Below, piece after piece: positions 26,709 through 36,155 of a stretch of 64,000 nt of DNA. The stretch's first letter is position 1, and each line of letters opens with the position of its first letter. The stretch spans positions 186,001-250,000 of the forward strand of contig NZ_JACOGC010000004.1 of the NCBI RefSeq assembly GCF_014284195.1. Reading direction: 5' to 3'. Position numbers and translations under genes: made by a program. The notes beneath the pieces were generated by a model. The model was given only the letters and a program-made list of their open reading frames with translations. It did no database searches and was not told where the DNA came from. The DNA comes from Cognatundibacterium griseum. GTDB taxonomy: Bacteria; Pseudomonadota; Gammaproteobacteria; Burkholderiales; Burkholderiaceae_D.

Positions 26709-27464
26709 ATGAACGATCAACAGCTTCTCCGTTATTCCCGCCATATCCTGCTGGACCAGATCGGCATCGAAGGCCAGCAAAAAGTGACTGAAGCCCGTGT
26801 GCTCATCATCGGTGCCGGCGGTCTGGGTTCTCCCGCAGCGCTGTATCTGGCAAGCGCCGGTGCAGGCCAGATCACGCTGGTGGATCACGATCAGGTTGAC
26901 CTGACGAATCTGCAGCGTCAGATACTGCACACCACAGAGCGGGTGGGCATGCCAAAAGTGCTGTCGGCACAGGTGGCATTACAGCAGATTAATCCTGAAA
27001 TCAGAATTATCACCGTGCAGGAAAAGGCCGATGACGCACTGCTGGCCCAGCTGGTCGCCGGGGCAGATGTGGTGCTGGATTGCTGTGATAATTTTGCCAC
27101 CCGGCACGCCGTCAATGCGGCCTGCGTCCGCCACAAAGTGCCGCTGGTCTCAGGCGCAGCCATTGGTTTTGACGGCCAGATCAGCGTGTTCAATACCCGT
27201 GATCCGCATTCACCTTGCTATGCCTGCCTGTTTCCTCCGGAACAGAAAATGGAAGAAGTCCTGTGCTCCACCATGGGGGTGTTCGCACCGCTGGTCGGCA
27301 TCATCGGCACCATGCAGGCAGCAGAAGCGCTGAAGCTGCTGATGCAGACTGGCCGCGTACTGCAGGGACGCCTGCTGATCCTGGATGCCATGACCATGGA
27401 ATGGCATCAGATCGGCATTCAGCGCAATCCACAGTGCAGTGCATGCGGCACCGCGCATCACTGA
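26709..27464 (+). CDS. MoeB/ThiF/HesA-family adenylyltransferase
   Basis: 251 residues. Activates the C-terminal Gly-Gly of MoaD/ThiS-like sulfur carriers by adenylation. N-terminus LLRYSRHILLDQIGIEGQQK, nucleotide-binding GAGGLGSPA (about 37-45), and paired zinc CxxC motifs in PCYACLFP and QCSACG. No Shine-Dalgarno sequence is visible because the start is immediately preceded by the upstream terminator. MoeB versus ThiF cannot be settled without the partner carrier, which is not in the window. Confidence 0.9.
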   Translation: MNDQQLLRYSRHILLDQIGIEGQQKVTEARVLIIGAGGLGSPAALYLASAGAGQITLVDHDQVDLTNLQRQILHTTERVGMPKVLSAQVALQQINPEIRIITVQEKADDALLAQLVAGADVVLDCCDNFATRHAVNAACVRHKVPLVSGAAIGFDGQISVFNTRDPHSPCYACLFPPEQKMEEVLCSTMGVFAPLVGIIGTMQAAEALKLLMQTGRVLQGRLLILDAMTMEWHQIGIQRNPQCSACGTAHH

Positions 27465-27533
27465 ATCAGCGAGACAACGCGATGCAGCGGCATTCCAGGC
27501 TTCAGTCCTGCCGGTGCCACCGGCACATCCGGC

Positions 27534-28319
27534 ATGAATAGTCATCTCACACCCTATTTGCACATGCAGGCTGACACACTGCCTGAAGTCACGATTTCCG
27601 AACATCTGGGTGTGCGGTCGCTGCATCTGTCGTCCGATGCCATTCAGGGATCAATGCGCATGGCGATGCCGGATCAGATCGAGCTGGAATATGTGCAACA
27701 GATGATGATGTGGCTGCTGTTTCTGCAAGAGCCCCGGCATGTGGTGCAACTCGGCCTAGGCGCGGCGGCACTGACCAAATTCTGTTACCGTCAGTTTCCC
27801 CGCAGCCGGGTCACGGCGGTGGAGCTGAACCCGCACGTCATCCACGCTTGTCATCAACATTTCCGGCTGCCGGACAATGACGAACGCTTGCAGGTACTGA
27901 ACATGGATGCACTGGATTTTGTGCACGATACGGCGCGGCAAGGCAGCATCGATGTGATGCAGGTGGATTTATACGATGCCGCGGCGGAGGCACCGGCGTT
28001 GAGCAGCCGCGCTTTTTATCAGGCTTGCGCAGACTGCCTGACGGCGGAGGGCATACTGACCGTGAATCTGTTCGGAAACGCACAGAATTATGCAGCTAAC
28101 TGCGATGCTAATCTGGCAGCGCTGCAGGACGCTTTCGATGCGGTGGTATGGCTGCCGCTGGTACATGATGCGAATACGGTGGTCATGGCATTCAAGCAGG
28201 CGCCGGTAGTGGATTTTGAAGTGCTGTATCAGCGTGCGACGGAAATCCGGCTGCAAATGAAATTGCCTGCCGCCAAATGGGTCAACGGGCTGAAAGCGTG
28301 GATGCAACAGCAATGCTGA
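27534..28319 (+). CDS. Spermidine synthase-like methyltransferase-fold protein
   Basis: 261 residues. Rossmann-type core: VVQLGLGAAALTKFCYRQFP (motif I), VTAVELNPHVI (acidic loop), RLQVLNMDALDFV and DVMQVDLYDA. This corresponds to the SpeE fold, but the N-terminal beta domain is short and the putrescine-binding residues cannot be confirmed. True aminopropyltransferase activity is therefore uncertain. It begins 69 bp after the moeB stop in the same direction. Confidence 0.75.
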   Translation: MNSHLTPYLHMQADTLPEVTISEHLGVRSLHLSSDAIQGSMRMAMPDQIELEYVQQMMMWLLFLQEPRHVVQLGLGAAALTKFCYRQFPRSRVTAVELNPHVIHACHQHFRLPDNDERLQVLNMDALDFVHDTARQGSIDVMQVDLYDAAAEAPALSSRAFYQACADCLTAEGILTVNLFGNAQNYAANCDANLAALQDAFDAVVWLPLVHDANTVVMAFKQAPVVDFEVLYQRATEIRLQMKLPAAKWVNGLKAWMQQQC

Positions 28320-28368
28320 TCACTGCGCAGCCTGCCGGCTCAACCAATAGCATCCAACGGAAAAAGTA

Positions 28369-28767
28369 TCATTCCGGTTCCGGCTGATGGCAGCAGATGC
28401 AGAGTTTGTTGCCGTCCGGATCCCGGAAATAAGCACCGTAATAATGTTCGTGATAATGCGCCCGCAGGCCGGGCGCGCCTTCGCACAGGGCGCCAGCCGC
28501 CAGCGCGCGGTCGTACACCCTGCGCACGGTAGCGCGGTCTTCTGCCAGTAACGCGGTCATCTGGCCGTTACCGGCGGTTGCAGATCCATGATCGTAAGGA
28601 GCGCCGATCAGCAACAGGGGGCGCGGCTGTTCAGGCCGCATCCAGCCAGCCCAGGGTTTATCCTGATCCACAAATTTCAGCTGCAGGCCGAGTTCCTGCA
28701 GCACCGCTGCATAAAAACCGAATGCCCGCGGAAAATCATTCACACCGATAAAAATATGCGAAATCAT
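28369..28767 (-). CDS. VOC-superfamily protein (glyoxalase/bleomycin-resistance fold)
   Basis: 132 residues. ISHIFIGVNDFPRAFGFYAAVLQELG is the usual first beta-alpha-beta unit, and HEHYYGAYFRDPDGNKLCICCH the last. The motif YFRDPDGN is typical of the superfamily. Specific substrate not inferable. It follows the ABC-transporter genes on the same strand, 12 bp after livF. Confidence 0.85.
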   Translation of the reverse strand: MISHIFIGVNDFPRAFGFYAAVLQELGLQLKFVDQDKPWAGWMRPEQPRPLLLIGAPYDHGSATAGNGQMTALLAEDRATVRRVYDRALAAGALCEGAPGLRAHYHEHYYGAYFRDPDGNKLCICCHQPEPE

Positions 28768-28779
28768 TGTGCCGGCTCC

Positions 28780-29565
28780 TTACTCTGTATGGGCTCGGCT
28801 GAGGCCGAGATAAGTATCGATGACGCGCTGGTCATGCGCCAGCTCTGCTGCCGCGCCTTCCAGCGTCACCAGCCCGCCTTCCAGCACATACGCATAAGTC
28901 GCCACCTGCAGCGCCGCACGGGCATTTTGCTCCACCAGTAAAATCGCAACACCGGTCTGCTGCAGCCGCTGGATGATGTGGAAAATCTCTTTCACAATCA
29001 GCGGTGCCAGCCCGAGACTGGGTTCATCCAGCATCAGCAATGCGGGCTTTGCCATCAGCGCCCTTCCCAGCGCCAGCATCTGACGCTCGCCGCCGGACAA
29101 AGTCCCGGTCAGCTGGGTACGGCGTTGCTTCAGGCGCGGAAACAGATCAAAAACAATACTGAGCTGATCTGCATAATGGCGCTCGCCGGCCTGATAGCGG
29201 CGGTAACTGCCCAGCAGCAGGTTATCCTCCACCTTCATGGAGGCAAACAACTCCCGCTTTTCCGGAACCAGCGACATGCCCAGCGCCACTCTTTGTTCCA
29301 CACTCAGGGTGCTGATATCCTGCCCTGCCAGCATCACGCTGCCGTGTTGCCTGCCAACCGGCGGCAAAGCGCCGGCAAGCGCATTGAGCATGGTGGATTT
29401 ACCAGCACCGTTCGGGCCGATCACCGTCACGATTTGTCCGGCACGCACCTGCATCGTCACGCTCTGCACGGCCTCGACTTTGCCATACAGAACCTGCAAT
29501 CCCTTCACATCCAGCAAAGCAGCAGTTTGTTCGTTAATGTGGTGATTGAAATTGGTCTGGCTCAT
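28780..29565 (-). CDS. livF: Branched-chain amino acid ABC transporter ATPase (LivF type)
   Basis: 261 residues. Walker [10 protein letters not shown], signature LSGGERQMLALGRAL and Walker B LLMLDEPSLGLAPL; the last two segments are characteristic of LivF. It overlaps the upstream permease-ATPase fusion gene by 4 bp (ATGA), indicating translational coupling. Energises uptake with LivG, LivM and LivH. Amino acid specificity is inferred from family only. Confidence 0.92.
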   Translation of the reverse strand: MSQTNFNHHINEQTAALLDVKGLQVLYGKVEAVQSVTMQVRAGQIVTVIGPNGAGKSTMLNALAGALPPVGRQHGSVMLAGQDISTLSVEQRVALGMSLVPEKRELFASMKVEDNLLLGSYRRYQAGERHYADQLSIVFDLFPRLKQRRTQLTGTLSGGERQMLALGRALMAKPALLMLDEPSLGLAPLIVKEIFHIIQRLQQTGVAILLVEQNARAALQVATYAYVLEGGLVTLEGAAAELAHDQRVIDTYLGLSRAHTE

Positions 29566-31373
29566 GCGTCGATCCCGCCCAGATACGCTTCCAGCACTGC
29601 CGGATGCTGCCGGATATATTGCGGCAAGCCTTCGGCAATGTTGGTGCCGAACTCCATCACAACCAGATGGTCGGTCAGATTCATGACGAAATCCATATCG
29701 TGCTCCACCAATAAGATGCTCATTCCTTCTGCCCGCAATTGCCGCAGCAGCGATGCCAGCTGCTGCTTTTCCTGATAACGCAGACCGGCAGCCGGCTCAT
29801 CGAGGAGCAGCAGTACCGGGTCCGCGCACAGGGCGCGGGCAATCTCCACGATGCGCTGCTGCCCCAGCGACAGACTGCCGGCCTCGGCACCGGCCATGTC
29901 CGCCAGACCAACACGCTGCAATTGCCGGTATGCCTCTGCCAGCAGGCGTGTTTCGATGCGCCGGTCCAGATGTAGCAAACCAGCCAGCACGGCCTGAACA
30001 TCGTTGCCCTTGTGCCGCAAATGGGCGCCGATCGCCACATTTTCCAGCACGCTCATCTCGGCCAGTAAACGGACATGCTGAAAAGTGCGTGCCATACCCA
30101 GTGCGGCAATATCCCGCGACGGCAAACCACTGATGACGCGCATCTGTCCCTGGTGATGGAAATGCACGCTGCCGGCAGTCAGTGGCAGCACACCGGTCAG
30201 CAAATTGAACATCGTCGATTTACCGGCGCCGTTAGGGCCAATCAGACCAACGATCTGCGCGGCATGCACGCTGAACGCCATATCGTTGACCGCCACCAGC
30301 CCGCCAAACTGTTTGCGCGCCTGCTGCACCTGTAACACCAGTGTGCCTGCCGCTGGCTGGCTGCGCTGCTCCAGCGGCAGGGCATCTGCCAGCTGTACCG
30401 TATGCAGAGGACGGGATGCGGGCAGCAATGGCTTCAGTATCCCGGTCAGCAGCGGCCAGACGCCGTTGCGGCTGGTTTGCAGCAGCAACACCAGCAGCAC
30501 GCCGAAAACAATCACCTCAAAATTTCCATTGCTGCCCAACAAGGCGGGCAGCAATGTCTGCAACTGGTCTTTCAGCAAGGTCAGCAGTGCCGATCCCAGC
30601 AAGGCACCCCAGATGTGCGCCACCCCGCCGACCACCGCCATGAACAGATATTCAATCCCGGCATTCAGCCCGAACGGTGTCGGATTCACCGAGCGCTGCA
30701 TATGCGCATACAGCCAGCCGGAAACGCTGGCGAGCATGGCAGCCATGACGAAAATAATCACTTTCAACCTGACGGTGTGCACCCCCATGGCTTCCGCCAT
30801 CACCACGCCACCTTTGAGCGCGCGGATGGCACGTCCCGGACGGGAGTGCAGCAAGGCGCCGAGCGCTGCCACCATCAGCAGCAGCCAGCCCCAGATCAGG
30901 AAATAGATGCTGCGGGCGCTGTCGAGACTGAAATGCCCGATACGGATCGGTGGAATGCCATTAATGCCGTCGTATTTGCCGAGCAACTCCAGATTGCCGA
31001 ACAGGAAAAACAGCGACAAACCCCAGGCAATCGTCCCCAGCGGCAGATAATGTCCGGACAAACGCATGGTGATCATGCCGATCGCCCATGCCGCCAGCAT
31101 CGTCAGCAGCACGCCGGCAAACAACCCGGCCCACGGCGAGCAGCCTTGCGCCGTGCTCAGATAAGCCGTGGCATAGGCACCGATACCGACAAAAGCAGCC
31201 TGTCCGAAAGAGGTCAGTCCGCCGACGCCGGTCAGCAGCACCAGTCCGAGCGCGACCATCGCTGACAAGCCGATGTAATTGCTCAGCGTCACCCAGAATT
31301 CCGGCACCGGCAGCAAGGGAAATGCGAGCACCAGCAGCAACAGGCTCCATGAAACAGGGGACAGACGCTTCAT
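29562..31373 (-). CDS. Fused LivM permease - LivG ATPase
   Basis: 603 residues. Residues about 1-320 are a LivM-type membrane domain with about eight to ten helices ([31 protein letters not shown] coupling loop). Residues about 345-600 are a LivG-type ATPase: [32 protein letters not shown] and [10 protein letters not shown]. Usually these are separate genes; the fusion is found in several Burkholderiales. The stop overlaps the livF start; its own start overlaps the livH stop. Confidence 0.92.
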   Translation of the reverse strand: MKRLSPVSWSLLLLVLAFPLLPVPEFWVTLSNYIGLSAMVALGLVLLTGVGGLTSFGQAAFVGIGAYATAYLSTAQGCSPWAGLFAGVLLTMLAAWAIGMITMRLSGHYLPLGTIAWGLSLFFLFGNLELLGKYDGINGIPPIRIGHFSLDSARSIYFLIWGWLLLMVAALGALLHSRPGRAIRALKGGVVMAEAMGVHTVRLKVIIFVMAAMLASVSGWLYAHMQRSVNPTPFGLNAGIEYLFMAVVGGVAHIWGALLGSALLTLLKDQLQTLLPALLGSNGNFEVIVFGVLLVLLLQTSRNGVWPLLTGILKPLLPASRPLHTVQLADALPLEQRSQPAAGTLVLQVQQARKQFGGLVAVNDMAFSVHAAQIVGLIGPNGAGKSTMFNLLTGVLPLTAGSVHFHHQGQMRVISGLPSRDIAALGMARTFQHVRLLAEMSVLENVAIGAHLRHKGNDVQAVLAGLLHLDRRIETRLLAEAYRQLQRVGLADMAGAEAGSLSLGQQRIVEIARALCADPVLLLLDEPAAGLRYQEKQQLASLLRQLRAEGMSILLVEHDMDFVMNLTDHLVVMEFGTNIAEGLPQYIRQHPAVLEAYLGGIDA

Positions 31374-32431
31374 GCTTCGTCCTCCTCGTCATGGGCGGCG
31401 GTATGTAAAGAACGCCACAGCAAGACCGGGATGATGAGCGTGAAAACAATCACTTCCTTGTACGCACTCGCCCAGAACGAAGAATACGATTCCAGCAATC
31501 CCACCAGCAGCGCGCCGCCAGCTGCCAGCGGATAACTGACCAGCCCGCCGACAATCGCGCCGACAAAACCTTTCAGCCCGATCAGAAATCCGCTGTCGTA
31601 ATACACGGTCGTCATCGGCGCGATCAGCACGCCGCATAATGCACCCAGCGCGGCAGCCAGCGTCAGAGCGAGCCGGCCTGCCTGGCGGGTGCCGATGCCG
31701 ACCAGTTGCGCGCCCAGCCGGTTCACCGCCGTCGCCCGCAATGCCTTGCCTTGCAGGCTGCGCTCAAAATACAGCGACAAGGCCACGATCAGCAGCAAAG
31801 CCGCCAGGATCACCACCAGACTCTGACCGGAAATCATCAGCCCGTCGATGATCTGCCATTGCGCTTCGCTGTACGCACGCGTGCGTACTCCTTCGGCACC
31901 GAACATCAGCAAACCGATTCCGCTCAGTGCCAGATGCACCCCGACCGACACAATCAGCAGCACCAGCGTACTGGCTTCCGCCAGCGGCTGATACGCCAGC
32001 CGGTACAACATCGGCCCAAGCGGAATGATCAGGACCAGCGCCAGCATCACCTGCAGCGGCAATGCCAGCGCCTGCAACGGCAGCCAGCGGCACAGCAGGA
32101 TCAGGCAAACCGGAAACAGCACCAGCCGGGCGGCATCGGACAACAGTTTTCGCCATGCGGCAGCCGTGTGCTGCGATGCCCGCCAGAATGCCGGCAACTC
32201 TTTCAGCAGGCACAGGATGCCGGCGATCAGCAACAGCATCGCCACCGGAGGAAATTGTCCGGCCTGGATATTCGCCAGACTCAGTGCGGCAAAAGCGACA
32301 AATTCCCCCTGAGGGATGAAAATAATCCGTGTTACAGAAAACACCAGTACCAGTGCCAGCGCCAGCAGCGCATACATGGCGCCGTTGGTCATACCATCCT
32401 GCGCCAGAATGGCCGCAATCGAAAAATCCAT
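31370..32431 (-). CDS. livH: LivH-type ABC transporter permease
   Basis: 353 residues, about 50 longer than E. coli LivH owing to an insertion with extra hydrophobic segments around residues 60-135. N-terminus [34 protein letters not shown] and the EAA-type loop [20 protein letters not shown] are recognisable. Overlaps the next gene by 4 bp. Expressed with the other transporter genes, but separated from livK by a terminator. Confidence 0.9.
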   Translation of the reverse strand: MDFSIAAILAQDGMTNGAMYALLALALVLVFSVTRIIFIPQGEFVAFAALSLANIQAGQFPPVAMLLLIAGILCLLKELPAFWRASQHTAAAWRKLLSDAARLVLFPVCLILLCRWLPLQALALPLQVMLALVLIIPLGPMLYRLAYQPLAEASTLVLLIVSVGVHLALSGIGLLMFGAEGVRTRAYSEAQWQIIDGLMISGQSLVVILAALLLIVALSLYFERSLQGKALRATAVNRLGAQLVGIGTRQAGRLALTLAAALGALCGVLIAPMTTVYYDSGFLIGLKGFVGAIVGGLVSYPLAAGGALLVGLLESYSSFWASAYKEVIVFTLIIPVLLWRSLHTAAHDEEDEA

Positions 32432-32553
32432 GCAATGTCACTTTCAGAAAATCGGTAAAACTCCCGGTTCGCCGCGTCGGCAGTCCACCGTTGCCTGTCT
32501 GCAGATAACAGGATCAGCCGGTGCGGGATCTGGACTCTGGAAAAAAACCGAAT

Positions 32554-32578
32554 AAAAAGGGAGCCTGCGCTCCCTTTT
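32554..32578 (-). terminator. Bidirectional terminator between livK and livH
   Basis: A-run, GGGAGC (32559-32564), loop CTGC, GCTCCC (32569-32574), TTTT; on the minus strand the A-run becomes the T-tract. It lies 17 bp after the livK stop. Partial read-through would give more binding protein than membrane components. Confidence 0.8.
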
Positions 32579-32594
32579 CAAACTTCAGACATAC

Positions 32595-33758
32595 TCAGTT
32601 TGCTTGTCCGGCCCATTTCCATTTTCCGCCAACGATCTGCACCATCACGCGCGAACGCTGATCCAGCCCGAGATGGTCATTGGCGTTCATGTTCACGATG
32701 CCATGCGATACCGGCAGATTGGTGGTGCCCTCCAGCGCGGTACGCAGCGCTGCACGGAATTCCCTGGTGCCCGGCTGGGCTTTTTTCAACGCTGTTGCTG
32801 CCGCATTTTCAAGCAGCAGACCAGCATCCCATGCATGACCGCCGAATGTGGATACCGTGCCGGCGCCATAGGCTTTTTCATAGGCGGCTGCATAACGCAG
32901 TGCCGATTTTTTCACCGGATTATCGGCGGGCAGCTGCTCGGCCACCAGCAAAGGTCCGGCGGGCAGCCAGGTGCCTTCGCAATCCTTGCCGCATACCCGC
33001 AGGAAATCATTATTGGCAACGCCGTGCGTCTGATAAATCTTGCCTTTATAGCCGCGCTCTTTCAGGGTTTTCTGAGGCAGCGCAGCAGGTGTTCCGGCAC
33101 CGGCAATGAACACCGCGTCCGGATTGGCTGCCATGATTTTCAGGATCTGTCCGGTCACAGACGTGTCGGGGCGGGCAAAACGCTCATTGGCAACGATCCT
33201 GATTTTCCGCAATTCCGCGAGTTTGGAAAATTCCTTGTACCAGCCTTCGCCATAGGCATCATTGAATCCGATGAAACCAACTGTCCTGATGCCGGCATCG
33301 CTCATGTGGCTGATAATCGCGGTCGACATATGTGAATCATTTTGCGGGGTTTTGAACACCCACTGACGGCGCGCATCCGGCGGCGCGATGATGGATGACG
33401 AGGCAGCCATCGAAATCATCGGCGTTTCGGTTTCTGCAGCCACATCAATCATGGCCAGCGATGGCGGAGTGATGGTGGAGCCGATCAGGATATCGACCTT
33501 GTCTTCGGACACCATTTTGCGGGCATTTTTGACGGCCGTCGTGGTGTCGGAGGCATCATCGAGAATGATGTATTCGACTTTTTTGCCGCCAATTTCTTTC
33601 GGCAGCAAGGCGAAGGTGTTTTTTTCCGGTATCCCCATGGAAGCACCGGCACCGGTGGCCGATACGTTCACGCCCACCCTGATCTGCGCCAGCACCGGCG
33701 CACTCAGCAGCAATGACAGCAAGGCAGGTAAAACAGCAAGGGTGTAGTTCTTTTTCAT
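32595..33758 (-). CDS. Periplasmic substrate-binding protein (LivK-like)
   Basis: 387 residues. Signal peptide ending APVLAQIR, then the type I periplasmic-binding fold: VGVNVSATGAGASMGIPEKNTF, LLPKEIGGKKVEYIILDDASD, SEDKVDILIGSTITPPSL, and AFIGFNDAYGEGW-like VGFIGFNDAYGEGWYKEF. Delivers the ligand to the LivH/LivM-G/LivF importer. The ligand may be a branched-chain amino acid but related proteins bind other amides. AGGAGA ribosome-binding site about 8 bp upstream. Confidence 0.9.
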   Translation of the reverse strand: MKKNYTLAVLPALLSLLLSAPVLAQIRVGVNVSATGAGASMGIPEKNTFALLPKEIGGKKVEYIILDDASDTTTAVKNARKMVSEDKVDILIGSTITPPSLAMIDVAAETETPMISMAASSSIIAPPDARRQWVFKTPQNDSHMSTAIISHMSDAGIRTVGFIGFNDAYGEGWYKEFSKLAELRKIRIVANERFARPDTSVTGQILKIMAANPDAVFIAGAGTPAALPQKTLKERGYKGKIYQTHGVANNDFLRVCGKDCEGTWLPAGPLLVAEQLPADNPVKKSALRYAAAYEKAYGAGTVSTFGGHAWDAGLLLENAAATALKKAQPGTREFRAALRTALEGTTNLPVSHGIVNMNANDHLGLDQRSRVMVQIVGGKWKWAGQAN

Positions 33759-33986
33759 CAGATAGTCTCCTGTGTCGGTCAGTCAATCCTGCTGGCAGCA
33801 GCCTGCGGCGCTTTCTGGTGAAACGCTGTTTCCGGGTCTTGCATCTGTATCGGACAAGGCTGCCCCGATCGGGCATGGCACGCTGACAGATTCCGGCGCA
33901 TTACTACTGCAGATTACCGAGTGTAACCCGCGCACTGTCCGTCGCACAACGTACGCACCGCTTTCCGGTGCCGCTGTTGCATCCGG

Positions 33987-35864
33987 TCACACTGGCTGCG
34001 GCAACAGACGCACGGTGAAGGCGCCGCGCAAAGCATTGCACAACATGATCTGTTCGGCCTGCAGCAGATCAGCGCGTGTCAGCGATTGTTCCTGCACCTG
34101 CAACCCGGCGTCTTCCAGCAACACCGACCGCATCACGCCCGGCAGTACGCCATCGGTCAGCGGCGGCGTCAGCCAGCGCCCCTGCCGGCGGATAAACACA
34201 TTGCTGCGTCCGCCTTCCGTCAGATGTCCCTGCTCGTTAAAAAACAGCATGTCAAATGCGCCCTGTGCTTCTGCCGCCTTCCAGGCTGCGTCGTAACGCT
34301 GGCGGATGCTGGTCTTGTGCCGCAAAAACAGGTCTGCGCTGCAAGTTGTTTCCGGCGCCAACACGACTGACGGTAAATCGGCTAAGGGGTTGAGAACACC
34401 GCTGCTGATCTGGATACTGCCTGATGGCTGCAATGCCAGCCGCAGGCGGCAGGGCGTTGCCGCCGGCAAGCCAGCGCAGGCGCGCTGCACTTCATCGTGC
34501 AGCACCGCTTCATCCCAGCAAAAACCAAAATACAGGGCCGACGCCCGCAAACGCTGCAAGTGACGCGGCCAGTGACGGCAGCCTTGTTCACGCGTTGCAT
34601 ACATGGTTTCAAACAGTTCAAATCCAGCTGTCAGCCCGGTCAAAAATCCTGCCTTTAAACGGCATTCCGCCAGCTCGTCTGCAGCAACACTGTCATACAC
34701 GATTCCGGCCCCAACGCCCATGACACCCTGCCAGAAAGGCAGTGCCGGCGCTGATGAGGAAGCCCGTTGCAATTGCAGAGTGCGTATCGGCACTGACAAA
34801 CAAAAATCGCCCGGCACATCCACCAGCTGCGGCGGATCAAACCAACCGATAGCACCGGTATACAGACCACGCAGACTGCTCTCCACTTCATGGATAATTT
34901 CCATCGTTCGCCGCTTCGGTGCACCGGTAATTGAACCGCAGGGAAACAAGGCTGTCAGGATTTCTCCCAGCCCCAGCCCGCTGCGCAAACGGGCATGAAT
35001 CGTGGAAGTCATCTGCAGCACGCTGGAAAAACGGCTGACCTCAAACAGCTGCGGCACCTGTACGCTGCCGGTTTCAGCAATGCGGCCAAGATCGTTGCGC
35101 AGAAGATCAACGATCATCAGATTTTCAGCCCGGTTTTTAGGATCGGCAGCGAGTTGCCGCGCCGTTTCACGGTCATGCTCTGCGTCACCGCTGGCAGCAG
35201 CCGTCCCCTTCATCGGTCTGGCCTGCAACTGACCGGCATGGTGACGGACAAACAGTTCCGGCGACATGGACAGCACTGCTTCATTGCTGTCGAGGCAGAT
35301 CAGCGCACCGTACGGCACCGGCTGGCGGGCGCGCAGACGGCGGTACAGCGCCACCGGATCGCCGTAAGCATCAAAATGCAGGCGGTAGGTGTAATTTACC
35401 TGATAGGTATCGCCGGCAGCGATGTAAGACTGAATGCGGGCGATGGCGCTGTGAAACTGCTGCGCATCGACACTGCTGCGCAATCCGGCAACGCCGGCTG
35501 GCGGTGTGTCGGCCGCATTGCTGTCCGCACCGGCCAGCAATGCCCCCACCTCCGTTGCTGTCAGATGATGGCAACTGCGAAACAGCGCGACACGCGAAAC
35601 TGCCGTTGCTGCTTCCACTGCGATGCCCTGGTTTTGCGCACCGCTTTCGTAGGACAGCAGCGCCAGCGCATACAGCCCATCCTGCACGGCGCGTTCCAAT
35701 CCGGCCATCCAGTCCGGCCATTCCGCAGCACTGCGGCAGACCCGTATTTCCTGCAAGTCCAGATACAGTCTGGATTGCGCCGTCGCGGCATGGGCATCAT
35801 CCAGCAAAGCAAATGCCTGGCCGGAATGCCATATTTCAGTAAGGGACAAGGAAGCAGCAGCCAT
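33987..35864 (-). CDS. Fused aminodeoxychorismate synthase component I / lyase (PabB-PabC)
   Basis: About 625 residues from ATG 35864 (MAAASLSLTEIWHSG); an ATG at 35888 and a longer frame to 36059 are possible but the extra part looks non-coding. The first 370 residues are the chorismate-binding enzyme (GDTYQVNYTYRLHFDAYGDP, PYGALICLDSNEAVLSMSPELF, RPMKGTA, NLMIVDLLRNDLGR, PCGSITGAPKRRTMEII). Residues about 395-620 are a PLP class IV lyase (FELFETMYATREQG, LTEGGRSNVFIRRQGRWLTPPL, DGVLPGVMR). Together they make 4-aminobenzoate for folate. Glutaminase PabA must come from elsewhere. Confidence 0.93.
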   Translation of the reverse strand: MAAASLSLTEIWHSGQAFALLDDAHAATAQSRLYLDLQEIRVCRSAAEWPDWMAGLERAVQDGLYALALLSYESGAQNQGIAVEAATAVSRVALFRSCHHLTATEVGALLAGADSNAADTPPAGVAGLRSSVDAQQFHSAIARIQSYIAAGDTYQVNYTYRLHFDAYGDPVALYRRLRARQPVPYGALICLDSNEAVLSMSPELFVRHHAGQLQARPMKGTAAASGDAEHDRETARQLAADPKNRAENLMIVDLLRNDLGRIAETGSVQVPQLFEVSRFSSVLQMTSTIHARLRSGLGLGEILTALFPCGSITGAPKRRTMEIIHEVESSLRGLYTGAIGWFDPPQLVDVPGDFCLSVPIRTLQLQRASSSAPALPFWQGVMGVGAGIVYDSVAADELAECRLKAGFLTGLTAGFELFETMYATREQGCRHWPRHLQRLRASALYFGFCWDEAVLHDEVQRACAGLPAATPCRLRLALQPSGSIQISSGVLNPLADLPSVVLAPETTCSADLFLRHKTSIRQRYDAAWKAAEAQGAFDMLFFNEQGHLTEGGRSNVFIRRQGRWLTPPLTDGVLPGVMRSVLLEDAGLQVQEQSLTRADLLQAEQIMLCNALRGAFTVRLLPQPV

Positions 35865-36085
35865 ATTGATACAGTGTAACCCGGACATCGGAGAGACCCG
35901 GAGTTTACTCCCGGAGACCGGATTTTGCAGCCCGCATCCGGCGCGGCATATTTCCCTGAAGCTACAGCAAAATGTAACAACAGTAGCGCAGCACGCCTGA
36001 TCCGGAGTAAAAAGGATACCGAATAGATGACAAACATGCATCATCTCGCAGAGATGCATACAATGGCACCTTTACATCAGGCTGG

Positions 36086-36115
36086 CAGGACTGTGCTAAC
36101 AGCAGCACAGTCCTG
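36086..36115 (+). other. Perfect 12-bp hairpin before the GGDEF gene
   Basis: CAGGACTGTGCT (36086-36097) and AGCACAGTCCTG (36104-36115) around loop AACAGC, 40 bp upstream of the next ATG. No T-run follows, so it is not an intrinsic terminator. It lies between divergent genes, in the likely 5' leader of the downstream gene. Confidence 0.6.
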
Positions 36116-36155
36116 ACAACGATGTTCCGATCAACGCGGTTACTTTTTCAGGCAC

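Noticed and set aside
30402-31265. 287-codon Gln/His/Arg-rich frame opposite the LivM-LivG fusion
   Set aside because: Typical reverse-frame composition; no ribosome-binding site or known fold.
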